A DNA stretch of 64,000 bases from Theocolax elegans (taxonomy: Eukaryota; Arthropoda; Insecta; Hymenoptera; Cerocephalidae): positions 22,013,365 through 22,077,364 of the forward strand of contig CM047431.1 of assembly GCA_026168455.1 (NCBI GenBank). The letters run 5' to 3'. Position 1 is the stretch's first letter. Each line of letters starts with the position of its first letter. Shown here piece by piece: positions 43,590 to 54,484 of this stretch. The notes below the pieces were generated by a model. The model was not told the origin of the DNA and searched no databases. It saw only the letters and a program-made list of their open reading frames with translations. The position numbers were made by a program, and so were the translations under genes.

Positions 43590-44537
43590 ATTCGGTGAGG
43601 AACGAAGGTCCGCCTTGAACGTGGGTAGCGGTGTCAGATTGCCGTATAATGTCCTGCTAGACCTGCGGGCGTCGACGTTAGATGTGTATGCTGTTGGAGC
43701 TCGACGATTTCCAGATGTCGAAGTCGTAGTTCCTCGACTATGGCTTGTAGATGTCAATGATACGTCTCGATTCCTCTTGTGATTTTTAATACGTATTACT
43801 TTAAAGTTCAAGTAGCAGAGCCACGCTCTCGGATAAAAATCAAAGAGTTGTCCAGCAGAGCTTCGCCTTGCGAAAGCTTTAGATGAAAATTTAGGAGTGC
43901 CTGTGTCTCTTCTGGGTCCTCTTTATATACCCTAAAATTCTATGCATCTGTCCTTGTCTTACGCTTCGCCTTGTCTTACACTTTGCCTTATATGGAGATT
44001 GTGTAAGTAGTTCTCGATTTTTCTGTGCTTGCACCCGATTGGACCGTTAGATGCGCGTAGTTAAAAATTATCGAATCCCATGCATTCTCTGTATCGCTTC
44101 GTAGTTAATTCGGAGAATTTGCTGTCCCCCTTTTATTACTGCGACGTTATCCAAAGAACGGCTTAATTTATTACTTCCTTCTAATGCTCGAATTTTCTAG
44201 TAGAGGTTTCCCTTTGCCGGTTCTTCTCCGAGCATTGATTTTATAGTGCAGTACAAAAAAACTCTTGCGTAACCCTTCTTTTCGATCTCGCTATCGGCGA
44301 TCCCGCTTATATGCGTATTGGCTTTGAATAATATCTTCAACTCTACTTATCAGTCTCTGTTTCGTTTGAAACACTCGTAAAATAATCTGTTCCTTAGTTC
44401 TATTTTATATTACTGCATTTACTTAGAATCATTCTTGATCAACCTTATTTTGTTCGTCTTCTACGCCGTATTTTTATTCTAAACTACGCAGTACTTTTTA
44501 CGAAAAATAATAATATGATTTTCGTCGGGACGCGACA
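42804..44537 (-). repeat. 5' LTR of element C, uninterrupted
   Basis: The 1,734-bp repeat matches the two halves of the left LTR. It includes a TA run (43546-43582), the site where the left copy took the Helitron. Confidence 0.95.
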
Positions 44538-44947
44538 AAAGGTATTGCTCCAAGCTTTCTTTTAGACTTTTGGATAAAAAAATCAATTGTGGCGCACATA
44601 CACTTTTTTTAAGTTGAATATTGACATGTAGTTTAAGTAACATTGACCTTGAGATTAGAAATTCTAACCCAGAAGGATAAATTCTACACAGAATTAGCAA
44701 CGAATGTTACATATAATGTTGTATAGAAAAAGTTGATAGATTTTGGGTTAAATAGCGATGAACCCAGCTGGTATTGAAAAAAACTGAAAAAAGTTCACTT
44801 TTTGAGATTAGAATAACTTTTGAGCTAATAAATACCAGTACCTAAAAATTTTTTTCTGTATTCTGAAAAACATTTGCAATGTGTACCCAAAATTTGGTGC
44901 ATTTTAAAATTTTGATGGGACCACTTCACGTAGAATACCCCATATAT
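44538..44947. repeat. AAAG duplication and right half of the dispersed repeat
   Basis: 44538-44541 is the AAAG duplication. The DNA after it matches about 27505-27895 closely (ggtattgctccaagctttc; ggaccacttcacgtagaat) and continues the repeat interrupted at 24841. Confidence 0.85.
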
Positions 44948-45683
44948 ATGGGTGGTTCTCTGTGACATCGAAGATGAAAAAAATGAATATTGCTATAACT
45001 GTAGGAATATGTTTTAGAAGTGTTTAGTAGTTCTCTTGATTTTTTTCAGATTTTATTTTATGTTACAGAGAGTCAAAGTTGACATTTTAGCACTTTTTTT
45101 GCATTATATGTCCACTTTCATGAATTTGTAGCTCCCAGGGGATGCATTTTTTACTAAAAACATTAATATGATTTTTTTTGTAAAATTTTCTGAACTTTTC
45201 ATTAAAAATACTTTTAAAGGCATAAATGTATGCTGACACACTCTTGTAAGCCATTTAGACCTTAAATAGTGAAAATCAGCAATTCTGCTCCGGACTCTGG
45301 TAACCTAATACTGTCTAAAAGATGTCTTTTTATAGTCAGAAACTGCCTAAAAATTTCCAGAGTGGGTCTAAATCATTAAGATCACTTATGGTCAAAATAT
45401 CCGGGAAAAGTGCCCGAAATATTAATAGAAATGTATATTTGTTGCCTTATAACGATGAATCTAGTAGCATGATCATTGCAAAAAAATTTATGCACTTACC
45501 TTGGAGTGGTAGAAAAGTATCTTCACTTGTTTCAGTATCCATCTAATCCCCTGTAAGCTGCTAAGAATACAAATATTATTATACAACTATAAAAAATAAA
45601 TTTTTAAACATTTATAGTGCTGGAATTTTAATTTTGCATCCCTTACAAGAATTATAATATTAATCTGAAGGATTACTATAAAA
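44948..45683. repeat. Dispersed repeat R, copy 1
   Basis: From about 45057 this copy matches 61975-62586 (shared gagtcaaagttgacatttta, tagctcccaggggatgcatt, aatctgaaggatta) with scattered changes. It has no ORF beyond 74 codons and no recognised transposase. Confidence 0.85.
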
Positions 45684-46943
45684 GTATCAACATTATTATT
45701 AGTTAGCAATACATTGATTGAATTTCACAAACTTGTCACTGTCACGTAATCATAATACTCATTATAATCTCACATCTGATTTGCTGATATATTTTTGTAT
45801 TAAATGCGTAGCTTTAGTTATTATAATAATAATGTTAATACATATATAGTAATCAGATTAGTATCATAATGCTTAAAGTGGTTGTAAAATTGACAATATA
45901 TTCATACACAAATATATATGCGCGCATATATATACATATACTATATACATACATACATACACATATAACACATGCACGCAACGTTCAGTATGTCTTTTAT
46001 AATATAAAAATTTGAAGAAAGCTAAGTTATCTCTTGCCAATGGCCACTTTTACGCGAGTTATTCGACATCTAATAATAATATCAGTAAAAATTACTTCCA
46101 ATTTGATCGCTTACAACTCGGAAACAAATAGAGATAGGCAATCAAACCAAAAACCAGAAGAACGTTGAATTCAAGTAGATATGGTTTAAAGAAAAGGAAG
46201 CTCAAATTGCTTAATTTGGATCAAAATTATGAAGAAAATAAGAAATTAAAGAAATTGTAACTAAAATTTAATATCAAAAATTGATTGTTTCTTTTGGCAT
46301 AATAATCTTTAATTTCTTATTTTCTTCCTCTCCCAACAGTCCCGTGCGGTGAGGGGATAGTGTTCACGTGCCGTGTACCAATTTTAACGATGAGTTTGAT
46401 GAGCAGTTTACGCGCGAGACTTAAAATATAAAAACCTTTTGATTATGATTTATTTATTTATTTAACTAAACGACACTTGGGTAGGTTGTAATATATATTT
46501 CATCAAAATATCTGGGAAAATCCCGGAAATATTAATAGAAATGTATATTTGTTGCCTTATAACGATGAATCTATTAGTATTATCATAGCAAAAAAATTAA
46601 TGTACTTACCTTGGAGTGGGTGAAAAGTATCTTCACATTTTTAGTATCAATCTAATCCCCTGTAAACTGCTAAAACTACAAATATTATCATACAGTTATA
46701 AAACATTAATTTTTAAATATTTATAATGCTGGATTTTCAATATTACAACCACTTTAAGAATTATGATACTAATCTGATTACTATATATATATTAAAATTA
46801 TTATAATAACTAAAGCTACGCATTTAATACAAAAATATATCAGCAAATCAGATCTGAGATTATAATGAGTAATATGATTACGTGACAGTGACAAGTTTGT
46901 GAAATTCAATCAATGTATTGCTAACTAATAATAATGTTAATAT
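45684..46943. repeat. Inverted-repeat structure with about 210-bp arms
   Basis: The arm at 45684-45895 (tatcaacattattattag ... accactttaagcattatgat in complement) is repeated in reverse at 46735-46943. The interior includes a partial third copy of repeat R (46498-46790) and a TA/CATA microsatellite (about 45905-45970). There is no ORF of note. It may be a non-autonomous DNA element or an inverted duplication. Confidence 0.8.
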
Positions 46944-47786
46944 CCGTTTCCCGAAGCTCAATTACTCTGCTGGTTAGTGAGGCTCATAATTATTGGAAGA
47001 GTCCGGACTCTTCTGAAGCCGTCAAAATCAACGAAAGGGAAGCCAATAGGCGACAAGCCATCAGTGATTCCTGGTTGACCCGGGAGTTGCTTCCCTTTTA
47101 TTTTTTTTTGGGGTAGAAAAGAGTTGATCTCTTACCCGTTTGTGGAACTCATGGCTTGCAAAGGCCATGTGTGATCGATGCATGATGCTAGATCGAAGCA
47201 TGATGATGATCCGGCTGAACCAAACGGTTTCCCAGTCGCGTTTTTACAGTTTTAGGACTTGTTCGCTGATCGGGCTTCCGTGTTGGTCCAAAAACTATAT
47301 TATCATTAATTACAATTTTCGTTTACCTGGCTCGTTTTGTGCGTTTTCAATAGTTCAAGGGGCTGGCTAACCACCGGTTGACAAGCCCCGAGTGATCACG
47401 GAATCGATCCATGATTGCGAAAATTGTCATTGCTACTTAACGGTTTTGCAATTCGACTCATCCGCGAGCGTTTCGATTATATGTGTATTTTTTTGTTATA
47501 ATATTAAAATAAAAACAAAAGATATCATTGGCCACCAAAGATAAGATTTTGTCCTGTTATTGCGATTTGTACTTTCACTGAAATTTCCTCTCCTTATGCG
47601 GGTCCTTATAATTAAAACAAGACCGAATCAAAAGAAATTAATCTTATGGATTCTTGAAATTTTTGACACTTTAATTTTTCGTTTAATTTCGCAACCCAAC
47701 GAACCCGCGCACTTGAAGATTTGCTCGAGGTCTTTCCGAGCGTTCACCGTCGTCGTCGTTCACTTCGCCTCGATAAATACATAAAT
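46944..47786. other. Unassigned DNA
   Basis: No recognisable product on either strand. 46980-47130 contains short dyads (agtccggact). 47783-47786 is the AAAT target duplication of the next LTR. Confidence 0.5.
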
Positions 47787-48052
47787 TGTGACGTGTGATA
47801 AACACACGTACTAGTATTGCGTAAAATTATTTTATAAATTGCTAATATATTATATAATAATAATAAGTACGTAGTATAGTAAGATAGCTTCGCGATAGAC
47901 ACGTGCCGCTAAACGCGAGTTCAGCGACCGCGCTATAAATAGATTAGAGTCATTGACCGCCTCCCCACTACTGTGCCTACTCGCCAGTTCATTGACCCCG
48001 CCCGGAGTGGGGGGACAGACGTTATACGCATGCGCGCTCTCGTAGAATCGGG

Positions 48053-48090
48053 TATATAAGGCGCACCGAAACCACCAGTAGGCAGTCTGC
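48053..48090 (+). promoter_or_regulatory. TATA box and initiator of the solo LTR
   Basis: GGGTATATAAGGCGC is followed at the proper distance by an arthropod initiator-like stretch (ccagtaggcagtc), consistent with an RNA polymerase II start. Confidence 0.55.
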
Positions 48091-48245
48091 AATTGGACGA
48101 CAGATCGGACTGGCCGTGAGCACACGAGCAGCCCCTTTCTCCGAACTAGTGCAGCAACCGTGGATACGTTCGTGAGCACACGTTCGTAAACACGGTTACC
48201 GTATACCGTACCGACCGTTACCGTAACCGCATTCTACCGTAGGCA

Positions 48246-48398
48246 CCTCGTGAGCACACGTGGGCTATCCCGACCGTATCCTCGTGAGCACACGTGGATT
48301 ATCCCGACCGTATCTTCGTGAGCACACGTAGATTATCCTGACCGTGTCCTCGTGAGCACACGTGGATTATCCCGACCGCACCTCCGTGAACATACATA
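48246..48398. repeat. 34-bp tandem repeats, 5 copies, in the LTR transcribed part
   Basis: cctcgtgagcacacgtgg starts at 48246, 48280, 48314, 48348 and 48381 (33-34-bp spacing). Each unit holds gagcacacgt and atcccgaccgt. Earlier degenerate units (gtgagcacacg at 48115 and 48172) suggest the array grew from a longer one. Confidence 0.9.
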
Positions 48399-48734
48399 CT
48401 AGCCCGAACCGTAGTGCCGTACGAGCATACACGATAACCGTTAGTTGCGTCCGTTTAGGAAACTAGTTATAAGACAGCGTTGTAAAGTTCGTAGATCGCG
48501 TAATAATTAAGTATTTTGTCTTGATTTGATTACAGACTAATTAGCTATTTCACCCGACCAAGACTAGGTGGGCTGGCAACATTTACATTATATCTTTGTT
48601 ATTTTTTATATCTGTACATAGTCTTAATAATAATTAGTCTTTATTATAAATAGTGGTACTTTATTTCAAATTCCTTAAAACCTGAATCCTGGAATCTGAG
48701 CAAGGTCCGGCAAAGATTCACTCCGTTACAAAAT

Positions 48735-48923
48735 AATATTAAAATTACGTAATGCATCCATACAAATTTCTCTATTATTTGCTTTGCTTAAATTTTTATT
48801 ACTATTATTATTTTAAAAGAATTCATAAAACGATTCGGAATTATTGAATGGATCAATAATTATAAATGAGCAATTTATAAATGCGGAAAATGGACGTTCC
48901 AATATATGTATATATATATATAT
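48735..48923. other. AT-rich spacer between two solo LTRs
   Basis: No gene. It ends in a TA run that was the target of the next LTR. Confidence 0.5.
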
Positions 48924-49856
48924 TGTAACGGTTAGGTATTGTTTACCTTACCGTTTGACGAATTCGAGCATCACGAGCGAACAGTATCGTAATGTTCGCA
49001 TCGGCTCTGGCGGGCGAGATTCGGCTCGGCTCGGTTCGTCGTAGCTACACGGGCGAGATCGATTTCGCGCGCGAAAGATTCCGCACGCACCTGATTAGAG
49101 AGGTGAGGAGGAGATTCGCGATAATTGTGATCCCCCCGCGTCCCGTGTTCAGCTTCGCTGTGCTGTATTTTATCGTGTGTTTTCGTGTGTGTATTTCGAC
49201 TGCAGGCCGATCCTGCATTTGCAATGAGTGGTGCAACACTGTGAATCAGTCTGCAGCCACACGACCTCGGTGCACGGGCAACCGGACAATCCGTCCTATA
49301 CCGCAGCGAGAGTTAGAGAGAGAGAGAGAGAGAGAGCGACCGCTCGGCTGATTGTTGTTATACCAGTCCCGTTGGCTGGGTATATTATTTTAGTTCGCGA
49401 TATCCCCCCCCCCTCTCTCTACAAGTCGGAAATTTACCGACTTGTAATAAACGCGTAGACCTCGGCGACGATTAGAGATTTTGTTTATTATTTATTCTTT
49501 ATATTTATTTCAATAAATTCAATTTATCATTACATTTTAATTCTGTATTCAAGTAATTGAATTTTAACCCACGTACGATTCCTTCCGTAATCCTAAGAGC
49601 TCGTATATTTCTGGTTAACAAGTGCTCGACGCGATATCCCTGTTTCGCGGTCAATTTCAGATTTGATTTTTACCTGGTTGTTATTTGAAACAGTAACTCG
49701 ATGTCAGACTAACACTTAACAGATTTGGTAGAACGGACAGGTAACCGCCGCCGTAACGTGGGAAAAATACATTTACTTTAATACGGTAAGTTTAACCGTA
49801 CCGCTGAGCAGCCGCGATATTAAAATAAACATCCGTGCGGCAACCAAGCTGTTACA
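48924..49856. repeat. Solo LTR, 933 bp, ATAT duplication
   Basis: It starts TGTAACGGTTAGG and ends AGCTGTTACA, with ATAT on both sides. The same family begins at 63414. It includes a GA tract (49312-49337) and a C run (49404-49412). No internal element coding is attached. Confidence 0.8.
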
Positions 49857-51080
49857 ATATATATATGTCGATTTATAGAATAAAGTTAAGTAGGTTTTTT
49901 TCATAATTTTTTTCATTTATAAAGTTTTAATAAATAGCAAATATTGTTAAGAAACGATTTTACATTATTGGAATTGTGGGATTACTAAAATATAAATTAA
50001 TGTTAAATCGCACCGAGTATCGTGTTTATTGATTACTAGTTTAAGGTGGACTGAATGCTTTATGCATTTCGGACTACTGTTAACTTCTGAATTACGATCT
50101 CCCAACTTTTTTCCGCGAATAAAATTACGAGAATATATATGATTAAGGAATGATATCAAATTAATTGATGACAGTTAATTTTTAAACGTTAGGGCGCAAA
50201 ATCGTAAGATCCTAAAGTTGAGTCTTAAAATTTATTGTATAACCTACGTACACTCAACATTTTTGATATGATGAGAGTTAAACTATTGAAATGAAAGTTG
50301 GAGTACTTAAATGTATAGTCGGTCGAATTTATTGTTTCGTGAAAAGTGTGACCAAATAAATAGCAAATTTTGATAAAGCATGATTTTAAATTATTTGATA
50401 GTTGGGTTACTTAAATTTAAATTCAGCACAATTTCTTTTATTTATAGAATTTAATTAAATAGCCAATACTGTTAAAGAATGATTTTCAAATAATTCATGA
50501 ATTTTGAATTATTGAAATGTATATTGTGTTAGATTTTCTTTATTGACAGAGAAATTACTTAAACGTAAATTTAGTATATATATAGATTTTAATTTAGTAA
50601 ATAGCAAATACTGTTAAGGCATGTTTTTAAATTATTTGACAGCTGGATTACTTAAATATACATCCAGAACAATTTATTTTATTTATAGAATGTAATTAAA
50701 TAGCACTATTATTAAGGAATATTTTAAATCATTTGATGGAAGTTGTATTATTGAAATGTCATTGGATTACTTAAATGTATATTTAGTAGAATTTTTTGTA
50801 TATGCAGTTTAATTAAATAAATAACAAATACTGTTAAGGTATGATTTCAAATTATTGGAGAGTTAGATTACTGAAATACAAATTAATTTGAAATAACACC
50901 GATTATCGTGTTTATGGATTACTGATTTGAGATGGACTGAATACTTTACGCACTCTTAGACTACTGTTAACTTTTGAATTGTGTTTTCCTAACCTTTTTT
51001 CAGCGAATAATATTACGAAAATAAATATGGTTAAAAATTGATTCCAAATTAATTGATAACTGAAAGTTTAAGTTCCAAGA
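49857..51080. repeat. Degenerate tandem array, units of about 115-120 bp
   Basis: Variants of aaatagcaaatactgttaag occur at about 49933, 50360, 50460, 50598, 50700 and 50820, followed each time by a gattttaaattatttgat-like block and aggattacttaaa. The outer segments (about 49920-50190 and 50815-51070) also match each other over 250 bp (caccgattatcgtgtttat, ttgagatggactgaa). It is an old, diverged satellite-like array with no ORF. Confidence 0.75.
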
Positions 51081-51246
51081 ATTGTAAGTCCCGAAAATAT
51101 TAAGTCTCAAAAATAATTGTAACTACTACAAAACACTTATATAAAATATGTAATGTAATCAATAATAAAATAGACACATTTCAAAAGCGGAGAACTGGAG
51201 AACCGGAGGAAAACTTGGATCCTCCTTAATTATATATAAGATGAGT

Positions 51247-51360
51247 TTATTTAATTTGTTTTCAACCGTTGCAATCGTTTTTATTCGTACGAAAAAATGT
51301 CTGTTAATTTAAAAAACACGGAATAAAAACGATTGCAACGGTTGAAAGCAAATTAAATAA
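51247..51360. repeat. Inverted repeat, 40-bp arms with one mismatch
   Basis: The arm at 51247-51286 (ttatttaatttg...gcaatcgtttttattc) pairs with 51321-51360 at 39 of 40 positions around a 34-base loop. It directly precedes the Penelope-like endonuclease piece. Confidence 0.9.
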
Positions 51361-51384
51361 TATCATAATTATAGGGAAAGACAA

Positions 51385-51640
51385 AAGAGATACGAATTCT
51401 CAAAATAACGTAGTATGTAAATTGAACTGTAAAGACTGTAACGCTTCATATGTAGGGCAGATAATATATATAATAAATAGATAAAAGAGACAAATAATTA
51501 CACGAATAAATGAACATAAAAACAGAAAAGATTCTGTTGTTTTTGAACGCATACAAAATAATAAACATGAATTCGATTGGCAAAAATTCAAAATTTTGGA
51601 TAAAAAAGAAAACTATTGTTGCTCTAGCGAGCTCCAAAAT
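51385..51640 (+). pseudogene. Penelope-like element, GIY-YIG endonuclease remnant
   Basis: The plus-strand translation reads VVCKLNCKDCNASYVGQ, then after a short AT-rich insertion ITRINEHKNRKDSVV, NNKHEFDWQKFKILDKKENY. This is the order of the Penelope-type GIY-YIG domain: a zinc-like Cys cluster, the YVGQ that stands for YIG, the catalytic Arg in TRINEHK, and the HEFDW block. In Penelope elements the domain nicks target DNA for retrotransposition. A tataataaatag-type insertion (about 51462-51480) replaces the TxR segment and puts a stop in frame, and RT upstream is absent. The flanking 40-bp inverted repeat and later AT-rich DNA give no other coding sequence. Confidence 0.75.
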
Positions 51641-52915
51641 AACGGCAACCCCCTAATAAAATGCATACCGAACTGTCGAGTATGACATAGTTAAGTAAAT
51701 GTAAAATCGGATGCACTAATGTCCATTTGTCCCGTATTTTTCAAGTCCCGATGAATGCCCGGCAATAAAACAATCGATACTTAACCGACCGGGATTTCCC
51801 GACCGAAAGAACCTTATGGAGGTAGCACCTCTCCATTCTGTAGCTGTATTAAAAGCGCTTAAGAAAAATCATTTCAACAATGCAGGCGTCACATCTGGTC
51901 TACATATAATAAATACCGCCCAGCAATGTTAGCGAAATATAAATGGAAAAACCCTATCCCCTCCCTAGGACGTGCCCATAAACCGATGTCATTCGTAGGT
52001 GGCTGAGAGATGAGTACTTTTTCAACCCTTCGGACAGTAAGAACTACGGCTACAGCGTGGACTCTCTCGGTCTTGTCCGAAGTATTGTCTCGAAAGTTAT
52101 CGGGTGTTTGTTTCGGTGACGGTCCGACTCTGTGCTGGTGTGGGTGGTCATGCGTTCCGCCTAGACGCTGCAACGCGTAACCGTGGCTGCCGGGGTTTAA
52201 AGCAATAACTCGAACGGTAAATTTCTTCTTGAGAGGCGACATTGGAGGAGCTTTCTGTGAGCCGGTGTCGCATGGAATTCGCCTGCTAGACGATTGACTG
52301 TAAAGGTGTAAGTCTTATGCAGGGATAACTGACACCGACACTACTTCTCTCGGAAAGTCTGCCGTGATCGCGCCGAGCTCCGAGCAGACAGAGGACTGCT
52401 AAAGGAACATCCAGCAGCACTCACCGGAGTCGACAGGCGTTCAGGAAAAAGTTACGCGGCGAACTCGGCGGATGATCATCCGAAAGGCGAATTGCGTAAG
52501 TCAATATTGGCGATAGTTTTAAGTCGAATTTCATTATATTTTAAGTCACGAACCGCTACGAGTCACACTCTACCTTTGTTATTAGAACACCGGTAATTTC
52601 GTTTAGCTTAACCAGCGTTGTTTATTCAATTCCTAGTGTGTCGCGATCCCTAACTTATCTACTTTAAGTTATAAGTATTAATAGTTTTATTTACTAAAAC
52701 AACTATGGTAAAAGAATTGCATCTGAAATGGTGCATATTAATTTGCAAAATAATTCTATAAATAAACAAGAAGACTCTATTAAATTAAATAAGCAGTATT
52801 CGTACACTATATTTGAAATGAAATCACGTTAAATTAAGTCTGATGTATTGTATGTAATGTGAATAAATTAATGCGTCATCAATAGAAAATATGTAAACTT
52901 GGCTCGCTCGCGATT
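51641..52915. other. Unassigned DNA after the Penelope remnant
   Basis: A 117-codon minus frame (51889-52242) exists but its translation is not family-like. 52240-52500 is GC-richer with no product on either strand. The stretch may include Penelope 3' sequence, as a Penelope-like terminus lies at 52920-53215. Confidence 0.4.
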
Positions 52916-52919
52916 CATC

Positions 52920-53215
52920 ACTGTATATAAGAGAACGCTTATCGTATGTATCTCTTACATAGCTGAAATTTTCATCGGGTGTACACCAATTTGACGCTTC
53001 CTTGTTTACAATCAGGAAAAAGAAACGAAAAGTTAAATCGACTTTCGACGAATTTCTATTGTATGCTGACTGCGATATTAATATTAGAAGGTATTATTTT
53101 CAATTTCTTTTTATTATATTCAATTTTTTCTCATTATTATCCAAGATGTAGTAAAATCATTGTAAATTAATTTTCAGTCTGAAGAGGGTGGCATTGATCA
53201 CGGAAACGTTACTAA
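52920..53215 (+). repeat. Penelope-type terminal sequence with TATA box
   Basis: TGTATATAAGAG at 52922-52933 is a good TATA box. The hammerhead-like motif is at 53179-53207. This arrangement (promoter, then CTGAAGA...GAAAC) is typical of Penelope-like LTRs. Homology to the endonuclease piece upstream cannot be judged. Confidence 0.4.
53179..53210 (+). ncRNA. Hammerhead-ribozyme-like core
   Basis: CTGAAGA (53179-53185) fits CUGANGA. Next comes a short stem-forming stretch (GGTGGC...CACG) and GAAAC (53203-53207). The order matches the hammerhead core found in Penelope-like elements. Stem I and stem III pairing and the cleavage site could not be confirmed by eye. Confidence 0.3.
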
Positions 53216-53368
53216 GAGAAAAAATATCTTAAGTTTTTTCTGCTTACCTTCACCTTAAATAATTTGACTCCGGAAGATAATATTTTACAATTCATCATAC
53301 AATACATTAAAAACAAACGAGTGATGAAATCAAATTACCAAAATGAATAAAACAGCAAATAAAGAAGA

Positions 53369-53813
53369 TAAGGTATTATACCCAGTTCGGGAACATTTAC
53401 GGAAACTTTACTACTATAAGCATTGCTAATCGTTAATTAATTGTCTATTTTATTGATTTTTTCATTAAAAATCATATCTTTTAATTAAAAAAGTACGTTG
53501 TAAATAGCATAAAAAAATTCGCAGTAGTGGAACATCTTATTCCCAAGAGGATGCAGTAATGGGACATGATTCGGACGCAGACTGGAAAAATAGTTTCAAA
53601 TGTGTCTCACTACTGCGTTATGGAAACTGTAAGGGAGTAGTAGCTGTTTATGCTAAATTTACAATTTAAACGAACACTTTTTTATACAAATACATCTAGT
53701 CAACAATACGAATTTATTCATAAATTTATTTTATTTACCATTTACAGCATTAAATTCATTGTGCCCCACTATTTCAATTTTTCACTTGTCCCGATACTGG
53801 GTACTTTACCTTA
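53369..53813. mobile_element. MITE with imperfect terminal inverted repeats, TA target
   Basis: Left end TAAGGTATTATACCCAGT and right end ACTGGGTACTTTACCTTA are inverted copies over about 25 bp (about 21 match), continuing as cgggaaca/cttgtcccg. TA flanks both ends, as in Tc1/mariner-like elements. The 445-bp interior has no ORF, so it is non-autonomous. Confidence 0.65.
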
Positions 53814-53958
53814 TGTAGGTATAACATGATCTGAATTACAGTAGAAAAATATCTTTAGCTTCCGGCTAGAAACAGAATTAAAAAGTATAATCAAATTGTT
53901 TTTAATATATTTATATTCTATCTAAATATGAGCTTTAGCGACATATTAAATTTTAATT
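53814..53958. other. AT-rich spacer before element D
   Basis: No gene. It ends at the ATCTA target of element D. Confidence 0.5.
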
Positions 53959-53963
53959 ATCTA
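53959..53963. repeat. Target-site duplication ATCTA, element D left
   Basis: ATCTA precedes the left LTR and recurs at 60698-60702. Five base pairs is usual for BEL/Pao integrases. Confidence 0.9.
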
Positions 53964-54444
53964 TGTTTGATTTTGTGAGTTAATGCCGGAAAGGATAGGG
54001 GGAAAAAACACTACACGAAGTCACTTTAAGTAAGGTTTATTGCATTATAAATATAATTAACAACAACGTGGTTTGTATACATGAATCGAACACGCGGTAT
54101 CCTCGGCGTGCTCGCGAGAGGCCGGTCTCTTGTTACCTGTAGAGCAGGAGTGGAGAAAATGCAGATGGTGCTCGAGGATGAGCTGCCGAGAGACCTGGTG
54201 GCCGCGATGAGCTAGTCCTGAAGGAGATGAGCTGAGCGAGAAGACGATGAGTCAGCAAAAAGAGAGAATAAAGGTGATGCGATCCGATGCCTAGGCGTCC
54301 AAGATGGCGAATGAGCGAGAGAGAGCACCGCGTCGGTCGCGTCATGCATGCGCGCGACGCCTCGCGGCCGAGATGAGCGACATCGAATCGAGCGGGATCG
54401 ACGTGGCTTATGCGCGCGCGATTTAAACCGTTAATTCCGCAACA
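53964..54444 (-). repeat. 3' LTR of element D
   Basis: The 481-bp repeat begins TGTTGCGGAATTAACG and ends AAATCAAACA in element orientation. It matches 60217-60697 apart from a few substitutions. Confidence 0.95.
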
Positions 54445-54484
54445 TTACCGCCCGCCATCGGCAAGCAATTGGCGATAATTATAA

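Larger units (their letters stand above)
24842..44537 (-). mobile_element. Gypsy-type LTR retrotransposon C with 1.73-kb LTRs, host to a Helitron
   Basis: Minus-strand element of 19.7 kb including a 5.77-kb insertion, so about 13.9 kb of its own. The LTRs start TGTCGCGTCCC and end GGACGTGACA in element orientation. Internal order is primer site (42760-42777), gag (40580-42716), pol (35630 to about 40590), a 3.3-kb non-coding 3' region with a minisatellite (32341-35629), polypurine tract, LTR. LTR copies differ at few positions, so insertion was fairly recent, yet gag has two frameshifts and one nonsense codon and pol one frameshift. Size, long LTRs and the repeat-bearing pol are unusual for insect Gypsy elements. 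Confidence 0.93.
47787..48730. repeat. Solo LTR, 944 bp, AAAT duplication
   Basis: It begins TGTGACGTGTG and ends CTCCGTTACA, with AAAT on both sides (47783-47786, 48731-48734). No gag or pol is attached, so it is a solo LTR left by recombination. If plus-oriented it carries TATATAAG at 48053-48060 and an initiator-like ccagta about 25 bases on, then 34-bp tandem repeats. The family is not identified. Confidence 0.75.

Noticed and set aside
48246..48398. 34-bp repeats resembling CRISPR repeats
   Set aside because: Contiguous tandem units with no spacers, lying inside an LTR.
51889..52242. Minus-strand 117-codon ORF
   Set aside because: No recognisable domain, and it overlaps plus-strand DNA that may be Penelope 3' sequence; not enough to call a gene.
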